From Miniphocaeibacter halophilus (lineage in GTDB: Bacteria > Bacillota > Clostridia > Tissierellales > Peptoniphilaceae), in NCBI RefSeq assembly GCF_016458825.1, contig NZ_CP066744.1, positions 1,609,868 through 1,673,867 of the forward strand: 64,000 bases of DNA, read 5' to 3'. A model generated the notes under the pieces. It ran no database searches, was not told where the DNA came from, and saw nothing but the letters and a program-made list of their open reading frames with translations. Position numbers and translations under genes: made by a program. Shown piece after piece: positions 9,182 to 17,645 of this stretch. How positions within the stretch are numbered: position 1 is the stretch's first letter; every line of letters begins with the position of its first letter.

Positions 9182-9943
9182 TTGATAGAAGCATATATTT
9201 GCGAAGATAATAAATATATTTTAAACTTAATAAAAAGGGAAGTTGAAAAATATATATTAATACAAGGCTACGATATTGAAATTAAGGGAACTTATGAAAA
9301 ACCGGAAGACTTTATAAATAATTTGGATACTGTTCAACAACGTTCAATTTATTTTTTAGACATAGATTTTAATAATTCAAAACTAAATGGATTTGACCTA
9401 GGTAAGGAAATTAGAAAAAGAGATAGCAGGGGATTTATTATTTACATAACCTCCTATGATAATCTTTTAATGGAGACCTTTAAGTATAGACTAGAAGCTT
9501 TAGACTATATTATTAAAGACAATGAAGGGGAGTTTATAAAACAAATAACCCAAGCAATAGACTCTGTAGAGGAAAGGCTTATTAATGAACCGGCTTCTGA
9601 AAGTAAGTATTATTCAGTTTCAGTTTTTGATACGATTTACAAAGTACCATATAATGAAATATTATATTTCCAAACTTCAGAGAAAGCCCACAGAATTGTA
9701 CTATATACAATAGACCGTTCCTATGAATTTTTTGGGAAAATAAGAGAAATAGAAAGAGAATTAGGAGGGGACTTTTGCCGGTCTCATAGGTCTGTCTTAG
9801 TAAATAGGAAGAAAATTATATCCTTAAACAAAAAGGATAGTGTGCTAGAGTTAGAAACAGGATTAAGATGTCCTATTGCACGAGGAAAAATAAAAACAAT
9901 AGAAAATATATTTAAAATAGAGGTAAAATATGAAACTAATTAA
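9182..9943 (+). CDS. LytTR response regulator, AgrA/ComE-like
   Basis: A 253-residue regulator. The N-terminal receiver has the acidic pair in CEDN and phospho-acceptor Asp60 in YFLDID. After residue about 145 comes a LytTR DNA-binding domain (ILYFQTSEKAHRIVLYT ... CRSHRSVLVNRKKI). The start codon is TTG with AGAGG upstream; no ATG fits. It overlaps the kinase gene by 14 nt. LytTR proteins bind paired 9-bp repeats with 12-nt spacing, and two such sites flank this gene pair (7410-7439 and 11317-11346), so these are its likely targets. Confidence 0.9.
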   Translation: MIEAYICEDNKYILNLIKREVEKYILIQGYDIEIKGTYEKPEDFINNLDTVQQRSIYFLDIDFNNSKLNGFDLGKEIRKRDSRGFIIYITSYDNLLMETFKYRLEALDYIIKDNEGEFIKQITQAIDSVEERLINEPASESKYYSVSVFDTIYKVPYNEILYFQTSEKAHRIVLYTIDRSYEFFGKIREIERELGGDFCRSHRSVLVNRKKIISLNKKDSVLELETGLRCPIARGKIKTIENIFKIEVKYETN

Positions 9944-11276
9944 TTTTTTTGAGGGTATTCCAAGATTTATTCTATTTGGAATAATAATTCTAAAGTATTG
10001 TGAATTGATGTATATAAAATTAGAAAAAAAAGTATTTATTAAAGGTCTAATTAGTTTTGTTTTTATAATGCAGTTAACACAATTAGGCATATATTATCTT
10101 TATTATAATGATCAATTAATACTAAGAGACATATTTTCTATGGTTTTATACTTATTTATGACATTTTTTATGGTTAAAATACTATACGGGAAAATATTTC
10201 ATGTCGATGGATTATTTACATATATATTAAGTTCTATTATATTAGGTGTTACCAATCAATTTGTAGTAACAATAGGTGTTGATATTTATGAATATCTTAC
10301 AAACATATATGAGGATCCTCTTATCATTAATTATATATTTCAGTTGACGGTATTTTTAATAATGTTTGGTGCCTATAGGATATTATTAAAAAAATTTGGG
10401 AATATACCAATTCTATTAGCATTTGATAATAAAAATTTTAAGATATTATTTATTGTATTTGAAATGACTAAAGATATTTTAGAATCGAGTCCAATTTATT
10501 ATATAATAACTGGAGATGAATTTCATGGTAAAATTTATAAATATATAACATTTTCTGTACATATTCTGATTGGATTATGGATAGTTATATATGGAATGAA
10601 AAAATACTTTGAAAAAAACAAGAAATTAAATGAAACAATAATCCTTCAACAAGAAACCTATATAAATTCCTTAGAATCCATACAGGAAGATATTAGAAAA
10701 TATAATCATGACTATAAAAATCTTCTAACAGGAGCCTTACTTCAAGCAAAGTATGGGGATTACGATGGGGTTAGACTTTATTTAAAAGATGTATTTGATG
10801 AATTTGAAGAAAAGTTGGGAAAACAAATAAGTAAAAATACCCAGTTAAAGAAAATAAAATCCAATGAAGTCAAGGGGCTTCTTCTTTCCAAAATAAGTAA
10901 AATGGAAGAGTTGAAAATAGAATTTCATCTAGAGGTCCTAAATGAAGTAGATAGAATAAATATGAAAACTACAGACCTTGTAAGATGTTTAGGAATATTA
11001 CTGGATAATGCAATAGAAGAGGTTGATAAACAAGAGGAAAGAATAATTAAACTGGTAATACTTCAGGAAGAAAAAGTTACAACTATTATGGTTAAAAATC
11101 CTGTAACAGAAAAGGTAAATATTCAAAATATATACCAAGAAGGCTTCTCTACCAAGGAAGATATAAGAGGCCTAGGACTTTCTAATTACAGGGAAATAGT
11201 AGAAAATTATGAAAATATAGTAAGGGAAACTATTTCTACTGAAAGGGAATTTAATCAGATTTTAAAAATTGCTTAG
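9930..11276 (+). CDS. AgrC/ComD-like sensor histidine kinase (GHKL)
   Basis: A 448-residue kinase. Roughly the first 230 residues are hydrophobic with about six membrane helices, the arrangement of peptide-pheromone receptors. The H-box has His260 in KYNHDYKNLL, the N-box is LLDNAIEEV, and the G-box is GLGLSNYREIVENY near the end. This is the HPK10-type kinase partnered with LytTR regulators. It overlaps the regulator gene. No agrB-like peptide processing gene is present nearby, so the signal, if a peptide, is not made by a standard Agr pathway here. Confidence 0.88.
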   Translation: MKLINFFEGIPRFILFGIIILKYCELMYIKLEKKVFIKGLISFVFIMQLTQLGIYYLYYNDQLILRDIFSMVLYLFMTFFMVKILYGKIFHVDGLFTYILSSIILGVTNQFVVTIGVDIYEYLTNIYEDPLIINYIFQLTVFLIMFGAYRILLKKFGNIPILLAFDNKNFKILFIVFEMTKDILESSPIYYIITGDEFHGKIYKYITFSVHILIGLWIVIYGMKKYFEKNKKLNETIILQQETYINSLESIQEDIRKYNHDYKNLLTGALLQAKYGDYDGVRLYLKDVFDEFEEKLGKQISKNTQLKKIKSNEVKGLLLSKISKMEELKIEFHLEVLNEVDRINMKTTDLVRCLGILLDNAIEEVDKQEERIIKLVILQEEKVTTIMVKNPVTEKVNIQNIYQEGFSTKEDIRGLGLSNYREIVENYENIVRETISTEREFNQILKIA

Positions 11277-11301
11277 TTAAATACTAGGCGATTTTTTATT
11301 T
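11268..11301 (+). terminator. intrinsic terminator overlapping the kinase stop
   Basis: ATTGCTTAGT (11268-11277) pairs with ACTAGGCGAT (11283-11292), ten pairs including two wobbles, followed by a T-rich tract. The kinase stop codon lies inside the left arm. Confidence 0.75.
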
Positions 11302-11316
11302 TACAAATAAATATTT

Positions 11317-11382
11317 TCATTTAAGAAAGAATATAGCCTGTTCAAGAAGAAAACAAGAAACTTCTCTAGTAATTGATAATAT
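11317..11382 (+). promoter_or_regulatory. second LytTR-type repeat pair and extended -10 promoter
   Basis: TCATTTAAG (11317-11325) and CTGTTCAAG (11338-11346) are 12 nt apart, each followed by AA. The extended -10 TGATAATAT (11374-11382) lies at exactly the same distance from the repeats as in the 7410-7475 promoter. It drives the 27-codon ORF and the membrane protein gene. The match in spacing at two promoters is strong evidence of one shared activator. Confidence 0.74.
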
Positions 11383-11410
11383 TAAAGAAAAGAAAATAGG
11401 AAGTGATTAT

Positions 11411-11494
11411 GTGAATGGCATTTTTGATTTTATTGAGGCAAATATTTGTAAGTTTATATTTTTTAAATTTTATAAATATATTTTTAATAATTAG
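11411..11494 (+). CDS. 27-residue hydrophobic peptide with one Cys, unknown
   Basis: A short ORF starting GTG with AGGAAGTG 5 nt upstream and ending 9 nt before the next gene. The product begins MNGIFDFIEANICKF and continues with six Phe, two Tyr, three Lys and two terminal Asn overall in its second half and tail region. It is about half aromatic or aliphatic, has a single Cys13 and a net charge near +1. It is first in a transcript under a LytTR-type promoter. Options are a signal peptide for the AgrC-like kinase, a leaderless membrane-active peptide, or a translated leader. It lacks the usual AgrD charged tail and the double-Gly leader. I recognise no family. Confidence 0.45.
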   Translation: MNGIFDFIEANICKFIFFKFYKYIFNN

Positions 11495-11503
11495 GAGGAT
11501 ATT

Positions 11504-12040
11504 ATGGAATTTATTATTAACGGTTTTACTAATTTATGGGATTTTACTTTAACAGCTTTTAAAAATGATTGGTTTGGGGCGTTAAGTACAATTATCTTAT
11601 ATTTTTTATTAAGTAGACCTATTTACCATTTTAGGGGAGTGAAAAGCAAGTTTGACGCTTTGGATAGGAGCTTATTTGAGTCATTATTGTTAGTTTTTAT
11701 TTTATCGTATTTAATTTTGCTTGCTTCTTTAATTATAGAAACTTTTGACAATTCCCCGGGAGCAGTTTTAAGACAATTAGAAAAATTAAATATACTTACT
11801 TTTTCAAAGTTGATAGTTTCCTTGACTTTAATTTCCTACATACTATCAAGATTTAGTAAAAGAGAAAGGGAATTTGATAAGCTCGTTAAAGAGGAATTAC
11901 CTAAAAAGAGTAAGGAGTTTAATAAGGGTATTGAAGAATACAAAAAAGAGTATAAGGAAGAATTTAATGAAACTATTTCAGATATAAAGAAAAAAGTTGT
12001 AAACCCTTTAAAAAGAAATAATAATAATTCAAAAAACTAA
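11504..12040 (+). CDS. unknown membrane protein with charged coiled-coil tail
   Basis: A 178-residue protein I do not recognise. Three hydrophobic segments lie at about residues 25-43, 58-80 and 98-113. From about residue 115 the chain is highly charged (FSKREREFDKLVKEELPKK onward) and looks helical or coiled-coil, ending in poly-Asn. The ribosome site GGAGG precedes the ATG. It is co-transcribed with the 27-residue ORF from the LytTR-type promoter. An immunity or transport role for the peptide is possible but only inferred from position. Confidence 0.75.
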   Translation: MEFIINGFTNLWDFTLTAFKNDWFGALSTIILYFLLSRPIYHFRGVKSKFDALDRSLFESLLLVFILSYLILLASLIIETFDNSPGAVLRQLEKLNILTFSKLIVSLTLISYILSRFSKREREFDKLVKEELPKKSKEFNKGIEEYKKEYKEEFNETISDIKKKVVNPLKRNNNNSKN

Positions 12041-12065
12041 GTTTATTGTTAGACTTGGTTTTTTT
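12035..12065 (+). terminator. intrinsic terminator
   Basis: AACTAAGT (12035-12042) pairs with ACTTGGTT (12053-12060) and a T-run follows. The stop codon of the preceding membrane protein gene lies in the left arm. Confidence 0.8.
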
Positions 12066-12184
12066 GTTTAGCTATTTAACAATTTTAAAAAATATTATAT
12101 AATAAGTTACTGGGTGTTTTATAGACTTATATTTTTTATCTCAATAGCCTACTAAAATACTCGGAATTGTTTTCGTTAAGATAA

Positions 12185-12201
12185 CCTATAGATTGTATAG
12201 G
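12185..12201 (+). promoter_or_regulatory. small palindrome before sufC
   Basis: CCTATA and TATAGG flank GATTG about 10 nt before the sufC ribosome site. It could be an operator for an Rrf2-type or other repressor, or a small RNA hairpin. No further proof is visible, and no regulator gene lies in the operon. Confidence 0.3.
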
Positions 12202-12221
12202 ATATAAAATAGGAGGAAGAA

Positions 12222-12968
12222 GTGAAAGAAATATTAAATGTTAAGAACTTGAAAGTTCAAGTTGAAGATAAAGTAATTTTAAAAGGCATAGATTTAAGAA
12301 TTAATTCTGGAGAAATTCATGTTTTTATGGGACCAAATGGAGCCGGTAAAACTACTTTTGCCAATGCAATTATGGGAAATCCCATATATGATATTTCTGA
12401 AGGCGAAATTTATTTTAAAGATAAATTAATAAATGATTTGGCAGTAGATGAAAGGGCAAGGGAAGGAATATTTATGTCATTTCAAGCGCCTATTGAAGTT
12501 CCTGGTATAACTGTAGAGAATTTCCTTAAAACTGCAAAAACTGCAGTTACAGGTGAAACCCAAAGGGTTATGCCCTTTAAAAGGGAGCTAAAATCCAGTA
12601 TGGGAAAACTTGAAATGAACCCTGATTATGCAAGTAGATATTTAAATGTTGGATTTAGTGGTGGCGAAAGAAAGAAAAATGAAATTTTACAAATGTCTAT
12701 TTTAAATCCTACCTTAGCATTTTTAGACGAGACAGATTCTGGACTTGACGTTGATGCAATAAGAATAGTTTCCCAAGGTATAAATGATTTTCACAGTGAA
12801 GAAAATGCTATTGTAATTATTACCCACCAAATAAAACTGCTTGAAAAAATTAAACCTGATTTTGTTCATGTATTTGTTGATGGGGAAATTGTAAAGTCAG
12901 GGGATATGTCTTTAGCATTGGATATTGAGAAAAACGGATTCGATGCTTATAAAAAGGAAGTGGAATAA
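12222..12968 (+). CDS. sufC: SufC, Fe-S assembly ATPase
   Basis: A 248-residue soluble ABC-type ATPase that drives the SufBCD scaffold. Walker A GPNGAGKTTF, signature FSGGERKKNEI and Walker B LAFLDETDSGLD, with the Suf-specific ETDSGLD, are clear. The start is GTG with AGGAGG 5 nt upstream. It opens the sufCBDSU operon typical of Firmicutes, and its stop overlaps the sufB start by one base. Confidence 0.97.
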   Translation: MKEILNVKNLKVQVEDKVILKGIDLRINSGEIHVFMGPNGAGKTTFANAIMGNPIYDISEGEIYFKDKLINDLAVDERAREGIFMSFQAPIEVPGITVENFLKTAKTAVTGETQRVMPFKRELKSSMGKLEMNPDYASRYLNVGFSGGERKKNEILQMSILNPTLAFLDETDSGLDVDAIRIVSQGINDFHSEENAIVIITHQIKLLEKIKPDFVHVFVDGEIVKSGDMSLALDIEKNGFDAYKKEVE

Positions 12969-14377
12969 TGGCACAAATTGAAAAAACTCAAGTTGAAAAT
13001 ATAGACAGGGAAATTTATGACATTAAAAATGAATTTACCTATGATTATAAAACTAATGCTGGATTAACTCCTGAAATTATTAGGGAGATTTCAGCTCAAA
13101 AAAATGAACCGGAATGGATGCTTGACTTTCGTTTAAAATCTTTAGAAATTTATAACAAATTGGACATTCCAACATGGGGTGCCGATATTTCAGAACTGGA
13201 TATGGACAATATTGTAACTTATGTTAAACCTAAATCCGGTTTAAATTATTCTTGGGATGATGTACCGGATGACATAAAAAATACTTTTGATAGTTTGGGA
13301 ATTGTAGAAGCAGACCAAAAATCTTTAGCAGGAGTTGGAGCTCAATATGATTCTGAGGTAGTTTACCATAGTATTCAGGAAAATTTAATAAAAAAAGGTG
13401 TTATTTATACGGATTTTGAAACAGCTGTAAGAGAACATGAAGATATTATTAGGGAATATTTTATGAAGCTTGTTCCACCAACAGATCATAAATTTGCAGC
13501 CTTACATGGAGCTGTTTGGTCAGGTGGTTCTTTTGTATATGTTCCGGAAGGAGTTCATGTAGATATTCCAATTCAATCCTATTTCAGACAAAATGCGCCG
13601 GGTACAGGACAATTTGAACATACCTTAATTATAGTAGAAAAGGGAGCGTCTGTTCATTTTATAGAAGGTTGTTCTGCACCTAAATACAATGTAAATAATT
13701 TACATGCAGGCTGTGTAGAACTTCATGTAAAAGAAGATGCCTATTTAAGATATTCCACTATAGAAAATTGGTCAAAAAATATGTTTAATTTAAATACTAA
13801 AAGGGCCTTAGTCGATAAAAATGGAACAATTGAATGGGTAAGCGGTTCTTTTGGTTCAAAGGTTTCCTATTTGTATCCAATGAGTATTTTAAGAGGTGAA
13901 GGGTCAAAATCTGAATTTACAGGTATTACTTTTGCAGGTGAAGGACAAAACTTAGATACCGGAACAAAAGTTGTTATGGCTGCTCCAAATACAAGTTCTA
14001 ATGTAAACTCAAAATCAATTTCAAAATCAGGTGGTATTGCTACCTACAGAGGTTTATTAAAAATTACACCGGAGGCAAGAGGGGCAAAGGCAACTACTAA
14101 TTGTGAATCACTAATGCTAGATAATGAATCCCGCTCAGACACTGTACCGGTTATTATTATAGAAAATGATGATGTAGATATTGGTCATGAGGCTACAATA
14201 GGTAGAATTTCCGATGAAACAATCTTTTACCTAATGAGCAGGGGTATTAGTGAAGACGAAGCAAAATCCATGGTAGTTAGAGGATTTGCCGAGCCGATTT
14301 CTAAGGAACTACCTTTAGAATACTCTGTTGAAATGAACAACTTAATAAATCTTGAGTTAAAAGGGACAATAGGTTAG
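12968..14377 (+). CDS. sufB: SufB, Fe-S cluster scaffold protein
   Basis: A 469-residue scaffold subunit of the SufBCD complex on which clusters are assembled. The hallmark segments EGCSAPKY, NCESLMLDNESRSDTVP and the end motif GFAEPISKELP are present. It follows sufC by a one-base overlap, and sufD follows after 9 nt. Cytoplasmic, no signal peptide. Full family length, no anomalies. Confidence 0.97.
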   Translation: MAQIEKTQVENIDREIYDIKNEFTYDYKTNAGLTPEIIREISAQKNEPEWMLDFRLKSLEIYNKLDIPTWGADISELDMDNIVTYVKPKSGLNYSWDDVPDDIKNTFDSLGIVEADQKSLAGVGAQYDSEVVYHSIQENLIKKGVIYTDFETAVREHEDIIREYFMKLVPPTDHKFAALHGAVWSGGSFVYVPEGVHVDIPIQSYFRQNAPGTGQFEHTLIIVEKGASVHFIEGCSAPKYNVNNLHAGCVELHVKEDAYLRYSTIENWSKNMFNLNTKRALVDKNGTIEWVSGSFGSKVSYLYPMSILRGEGSKSEFTGITFAGEGQNLDTGTKVVMAAPNTSSNVNSKSISKSGGIATYRGLLKITPEARGAKATTNCESLMLDNESRSDTVPVIIIENDDVDIGHEATIGRISDETIFYLMSRGISEDEAKSMVVRGFAEPISKELPLEYSVEMNNLINLELKGTIG

Positions 14378-14386
14378 GAGGATAAT

Positions 14387-15448
14387 ATGACAATATATAA
14401 TGAACTTCCGGTAACAACCTTTAGGTGGACAAAAGCTAATCATATTTTACTAGATGATTTAAATATAAATAAAACAGAATATAATTATAACACTGTAAAA
14501 GTCGGAAAGGACAATGTTTCTGATATTCCAATGGCAGAAGAAATTAAGATAAAAGATGATTTTGTAGGGGCTAGTAAAGAGTCCTTAGAAGAAGTTTTAG
14601 AAATTGCTAATTATAAGAAATATATTTTTGCTAAAAGTGGTGAAAATTTAGACATTTACCTAGATTTAAAAACCAACGAAGCTAATCCGGTTTTAATAGG
14701 CGATATTTCCATTTATGGTAAAGAAAATTCCAATATTCAAATAACAATGGATTATAGTGGAGATTATAAAAATGCCTACACTAATGTTTTAACAAGAATT
14801 AAGGCAGAAAAAAATTCTAAAATTAATATAGTAAAGGTTCAAAGACAAGGTGAAATTAGACACATTGAACATAGATATAGTCAAGTTGAAGAAAATGGAG
14901 AAGTAAAGTATTTAACAGTAAATCTTGGTGGGGAAGAAAGTCTCTATCATTTTGTTACAGATTTAATTGGAGATAATAGTAAGGCGGATTTAAAAACAAT
15001 TTATATTGGGGAAGGAAAGTCACTAACTGATATTTATAATAATATTAGATTTTATGGTAAAAATGCCAATGGTGATTTTATAGTAAAAGGAGCATTAAAA
15101 GACCAGGCTAAAAAATATTTTAGAGGCACTTTGGATTTTATAAAGGGAAGTTCCCAATCAACCGGTGATGAAGAGGAAAAAGTAATTCTTTTAAATGACA
15201 AGGTTAAATCCTTTGCTATTCCCATTCTTCTTGCAGGAGAAGATGATGTAATAGGCAACCATGCAGCAAGTGCAGGACAGGTTGATGAAAATATTCTTTT
15301 CTATATAATGAGTAGGGGTTTTTCTGAAAAAGAAGCTAAAAAAATGATAGTAGAGGGTTCCTTTAGACCAATAATCGATGAAATTAAAAATATGGAATTA
15401 AGGGATTTCGTTATTGATACCTTAGACAAAAAACTTGAAAAAGTCTAG
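14387..15448 (+). CDS. sufD: SufD, scaffold partner of SufB
   Basis: A 353-residue SufB paralogue that completes the SufBC2D complex. The C-terminal region shows the family motif GNHAASAGQVDENILFYIMS and GFSEKEAKKMIVEG. It is somewhat shorter than many SufD proteins (about 420), mainly in the N-terminal part, which is common in small clostridial relatives. GGAGG precedes the ATG in the 9-nt gap after sufB. Confidence 0.94.
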   Translation: MTIYNELPVTTFRWTKANHILLDDLNINKTEYNYNTVKVGKDNVSDIPMAEEIKIKDDFVGASKESLEEVLEIANYKKYIFAKSGENLDIYLDLKTNEANPVLIGDISIYGKENSNIQITMDYSGDYKNAYTNVLTRIKAEKNSKINIVKVQRQGEIRHIEHRYSQVEENGEVKYLTVNLGGEESLYHFVTDLIGDNSKADLKTIYIGEGKSLTDIYNNIRFYGKNANGDFIVKGALKDQAKKYFRGTLDFIKGSSQSTGDEEEKVILLNDKVKSFAIPILLAGEDDVIGNHAASAGQVDENILFYIMSRGFSEKEAKKMIVEGSFRPIIDEIKNMELRDFVIDTLDKKLEKV

Positions 15449-15456
15449 GAGGAGTT

Positions 15457-16680
15457 ATGAATAAATATAAGAAGGATTTTCCTATATTAAATAAAGATTT
15501 TAATGGGAAAAAATTAATTTATTTTGATAATGCAGCAACTTCTCAAAAACCTAAGACAGTATTAGATGCTGTTTATGAATATAATACGAATTCAAATGGT
15601 AATCCCCATAGATCAGCACATATATTATCTGTAAAGGCTACAGAGGACTATGAAAAATCAAAAGAAAGAGTAAGAAAATTTATAAATGCAGAAGATGTAG
15701 AAAATATTATTTATACTAAAAACGGTAGTGAATCTATAAATTTAATTGCAAGATCTTTTGCAGAGCCTAGATTAAAAAAAGGCGATAAAATAGTTTTAAC
15801 AATAGCAGAACATCATTCCAATATTGTTCCTTGGCAAAGAGTGGCTAAAAAAACAGGAGCTATAGTAGAATATATTTACATTAATAAGGAAACTGGAAAA
15901 TTATTAGAAGAGGACTATAAAAAAATAGATGAGAATACAAAAATAGTTTCCTTTTCTCATATAAGTAATGTTTTAGGAATGAAATTACCTGTTGAAGAAC
16001 TAATAAAAAGGGCAAAAGAAGTAGGAGCTATAACAATAGTTGATGGAGCTCAAGGAGTTCCTCATGTAAAGGTAGATGTTCAAGAAATTGGATGTGATTT
16101 CTATACATTTTCAGGTCATAAGATGCTGTCATCCTTAGGAATTGGAGTTTTATACGGTAAAAGAGATATTCTTAAAAGTATGGAACCATTTATTCTAGGT
16201 GGTGATATGATTGAATATGTTGAAGAACAAACCACAACATTTGCAGAATTGCCATTTAAATTTGAGGCAGGTACACAAAATGTAGAGGGAGCTGTTTCCT
16301 TAAGAGCTGCCATAGAATATATAAATAAAGTAGGATATGACTTTATAGAGGAAAATAATAGAATACTAATGAGGTATTTACTAGAGGAAATGATTAAAAT
16401 TCCGGAAGTAAATATAATAGGCAGTAAGGATTATAAAGAAAAATATGGAGTAATAGCCTTTACTATAGATGGTGTTCATCCTCATGATGTTGCAACAATA
16501 ATGGACTCCTATGGAATAGCCATAAGGTCAGGTCATCATTGTGCCCAACCTTTAGGGAAATATTTGGGAATACCGGCATCAAATAGAATTAGTCCATATT
16601 TTTATAACGATATTGACGAAGCAAAATATTTTATAGAAAAATTAAAGACGGTTAGGGGGGTTATGGGATATGGAGCTTAA
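15457..16680 (+). CDS. sufS: SufS, cysteine desulfurase
   Basis: A 407-residue PLP enzyme that takes sulfur from cysteine and passes it to SufU. The PLP-binding Lys222 lies in FSGHKML and the catalytic Cys362 in SGHHCAQP; EHHSNIVPW is the group II signature. AGGAGG overlaps the end of sufD. Its end overlaps sufU by 11 nt, consistent with the tight SufS-SufU partnership of Gram-positive bacteria. Confidence 0.97.
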   Translation: MNKYKKDFPILNKDFNGKKLIYFDNAATSQKPKTVLDAVYEYNTNSNGNPHRSAHILSVKATEDYEKSKERVRKFINAEDVENIIYTKNGSESINLIARSFAEPRLKKGDKIVLTIAEHHSNIVPWQRVAKKTGAIVEYIYINKETGKLLEEDYKKIDENTKIVSFSHISNVLGMKLPVEELIKRAKEVGAITIVDGAQGVPHVKVDVQEIGCDFYTFSGHKMLSSLGIGVLYGKRDILKSMEPFILGGDMIEYVEEQTTTFAELPFKFEAGTQNVEGAVSLRAAIEYINKVGYDFIEENNRILMRYLLEEMIKIPEVNIIGSKDYKEKYGVIAFTIDGVHPHDVATIMDSYGIAIRSGHHCAQPLGKYLGIPASNRISPYFYNDIDEAKYFIEKLKTVRGVMGYGA

Positions 16681-17107
16681 TCAACTATATTCTGAAGTAA
16701 TACTGGAACATAACCAAGACACTAGAAATAAGAGGGAATTAAATCCCTACACTATGGAGGAAAGAGGTCATAATCCTAGCTGCGGTGACGATATTACTCT
16801 AAGATTAAATATAGAAGATGGGATTGTAAAAGATGCGGCTTATACAGGAATAGGTTGTGCAATAAGCCAAGCATCTACTTCGATTATGATAGATGATATA
16901 AAAGGAAAAACAGTAGAAGAGGCTTATAAAAAACTGGATTTATTTTTAAATATGATAAGAGGAGAAGTTACAGATGAGGAGCTTCTTGAAGAAGAATTAG
17001 AAGAAGCAGTAGTGTTTAAAAATATTTCTACAATGCCGGCAAGGGTAAAATGTGCAGTACTGGCATGGCATACTTTAAAGGAAGCCTTAGATGAAAAGAA
17101 TAGATAA
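16670..17107 (+). CDS. sufU: SufU, zinc-dependent sulfurtransferase partner of SufS
   Basis: A 145-residue IscU-fold protein. Cys38 and Asp40 (NPSCGDD), Cys63 (GIGCAIS) and Cys128 (RVKCAVLAW) are the zinc-binding set, and the insertion between Cys63 and Cys128 is typical of SufU rather than IscU. The start overlaps sufS. It is the last gene of the operon and a strong terminator follows. Confidence 0.96.
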   Translation: MELNQLYSEVILEHNQDTRNKRELNPYTMEERGHNPSCGDDITLRLNIEDGIVKDAAYTGIGCAISQASTSIMIDDIKGKTVEEAYKKLDLFLNMIRGEVTDEELLEEELEEAVVFKNISTMPARVKCAVLAWHTLKEALDEKNR

Positions 17108-17136
17108 ATTATAAGAACAGCTTGGAAAATGAACTG

Positions 17137-17171
17137 AACCCCTAAGTCCGGACAAGGATTTGGGGGTTTTT
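17137..17171 (+). terminator. terminator of the suf operon
   Basis: AACCCCTAAGTCC (17137-17149) pairs with GGATTTGGGGGTT (17156-17168), 13 pairs with two wobbles, then a T-run. From here to the next promoter (17172-17382) I see only AT-rich sequence and no gene. Confidence 0.93.
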
Positions 17172-17382
17172 AAAATGTTGATAAATCTTTTAATTTAAGT
17201 AAATTTTTTTAGTTATTAAACACAATCCAGGAAGTGTTTTAACATTTAAAAAGATTTAGGATAAAAGAAGTGAATAAAAGATAAAAAGCTTTTGTTTATT
17301 TTAAAAATTATATAAAAATAATCTTTAAAGTATAACAATATTCATATACTTTACATATTTATGCAATATATTTATAGTTTTC

Positions 17383-17411
17383 TTGACAATATATTTTCAC
17401 TATGTTACATT
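17383..17411 (+). promoter_or_regulatory. promoter of the exporter leader transcript
   Basis: TTGACA (17383-17388), a 17-nt spacer and TACATT (17406-17411) preceded by TGT make a -35 with an extended -10. Transcription would start near 17418, giving a leader of about 255 nt before the ABC exporter gene. Confidence 0.75.
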
Positions 17412-17446
17412 GAATTAGTAAATATTAAAGAAAGAGAGGTAAAAAA

Positions 17447-17554
17447 ATGATTAATTTAAGCAAAATGATTATTACAAATAATAATAGAGTTAGAACGATG
17501 GGAAATAATAGTTTTTTTACAAATGAATTTAAATACCTCTCCATAAATCATTAA
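17447..17554 (+). CDS. 35-residue leader peptide ORF of the ABC exporter
   Basis: An ATG with AGAGAGG 8-10 nt upstream opens a 35-codon ORF beginning MINLSKMIITNNNRVRTMG and ending YLSINH. It resembles no enzyme. Its last codons contain CCTCTCCAT, which can pair with a segment 40 nt downstream, so a ribosome stalled or paused here would change the RNA fold. This is the design of ribosome-mediated attenuation, as known for the BmrB leader before bmrCD in Bacillus subtilis. Function inferred from position and RNA structure. Confidence 0.6.
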   Translation: MINLSKMIITNNNRVRTMGNNSFFTNEFKYLSINH

Positions 17555-17606
17555 ATTTAATTATTAAATTTTTTACTGAATATTAATGGAGAGGACTGTC
17601 TCCATT
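17536..17606 (+). promoter_or_regulatory. mutually exclusive leader hairpins
   Basis: Segment 1 CCTCTCCAT (17536-17544, inside the leader ORF) can pair with segment 2 ATGGAGAGG (17586-17594). Segment 2 can instead pair, as AATGGAGA (17585-17592), with segment 3 TCTCCATT (17599-17606). Between 1 and 2 lies another AT-only hairpin (17553-17571) followed by T residues. The two pairings cannot coexist. Segment 3 does not overlap the terminator arms, so how the switch reaches the terminator is not clear. Confidence 0.62.
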
Positions 17607-17617
17607 TACTTTAGAAG

Positions 17618-17645
17618 CACACCTAAGTATTTGGGTGTGTTTTTT
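17618..17645 (+). terminator. leader terminator (attenuator) before the ABC exporter
   Basis: CACACCTAA (17618-17626) pairs with TTGGGTGTG (17631-17639), loop GTAT, followed by TTTTTT. It lies 30 nt before the exporter start codon with no other promoter evident between, so the exporter requires readthrough. Confidence 0.83.

Noticed and set aside
9930-12040. Classical Agr quorum-sensing locus (agrBD)
   Set aside because: No AgrB-type membrane protease is encoded, the 178-residue protein lacks its catalytic His/Cys pattern, and the 27-residue ORF lacks AgrD features.
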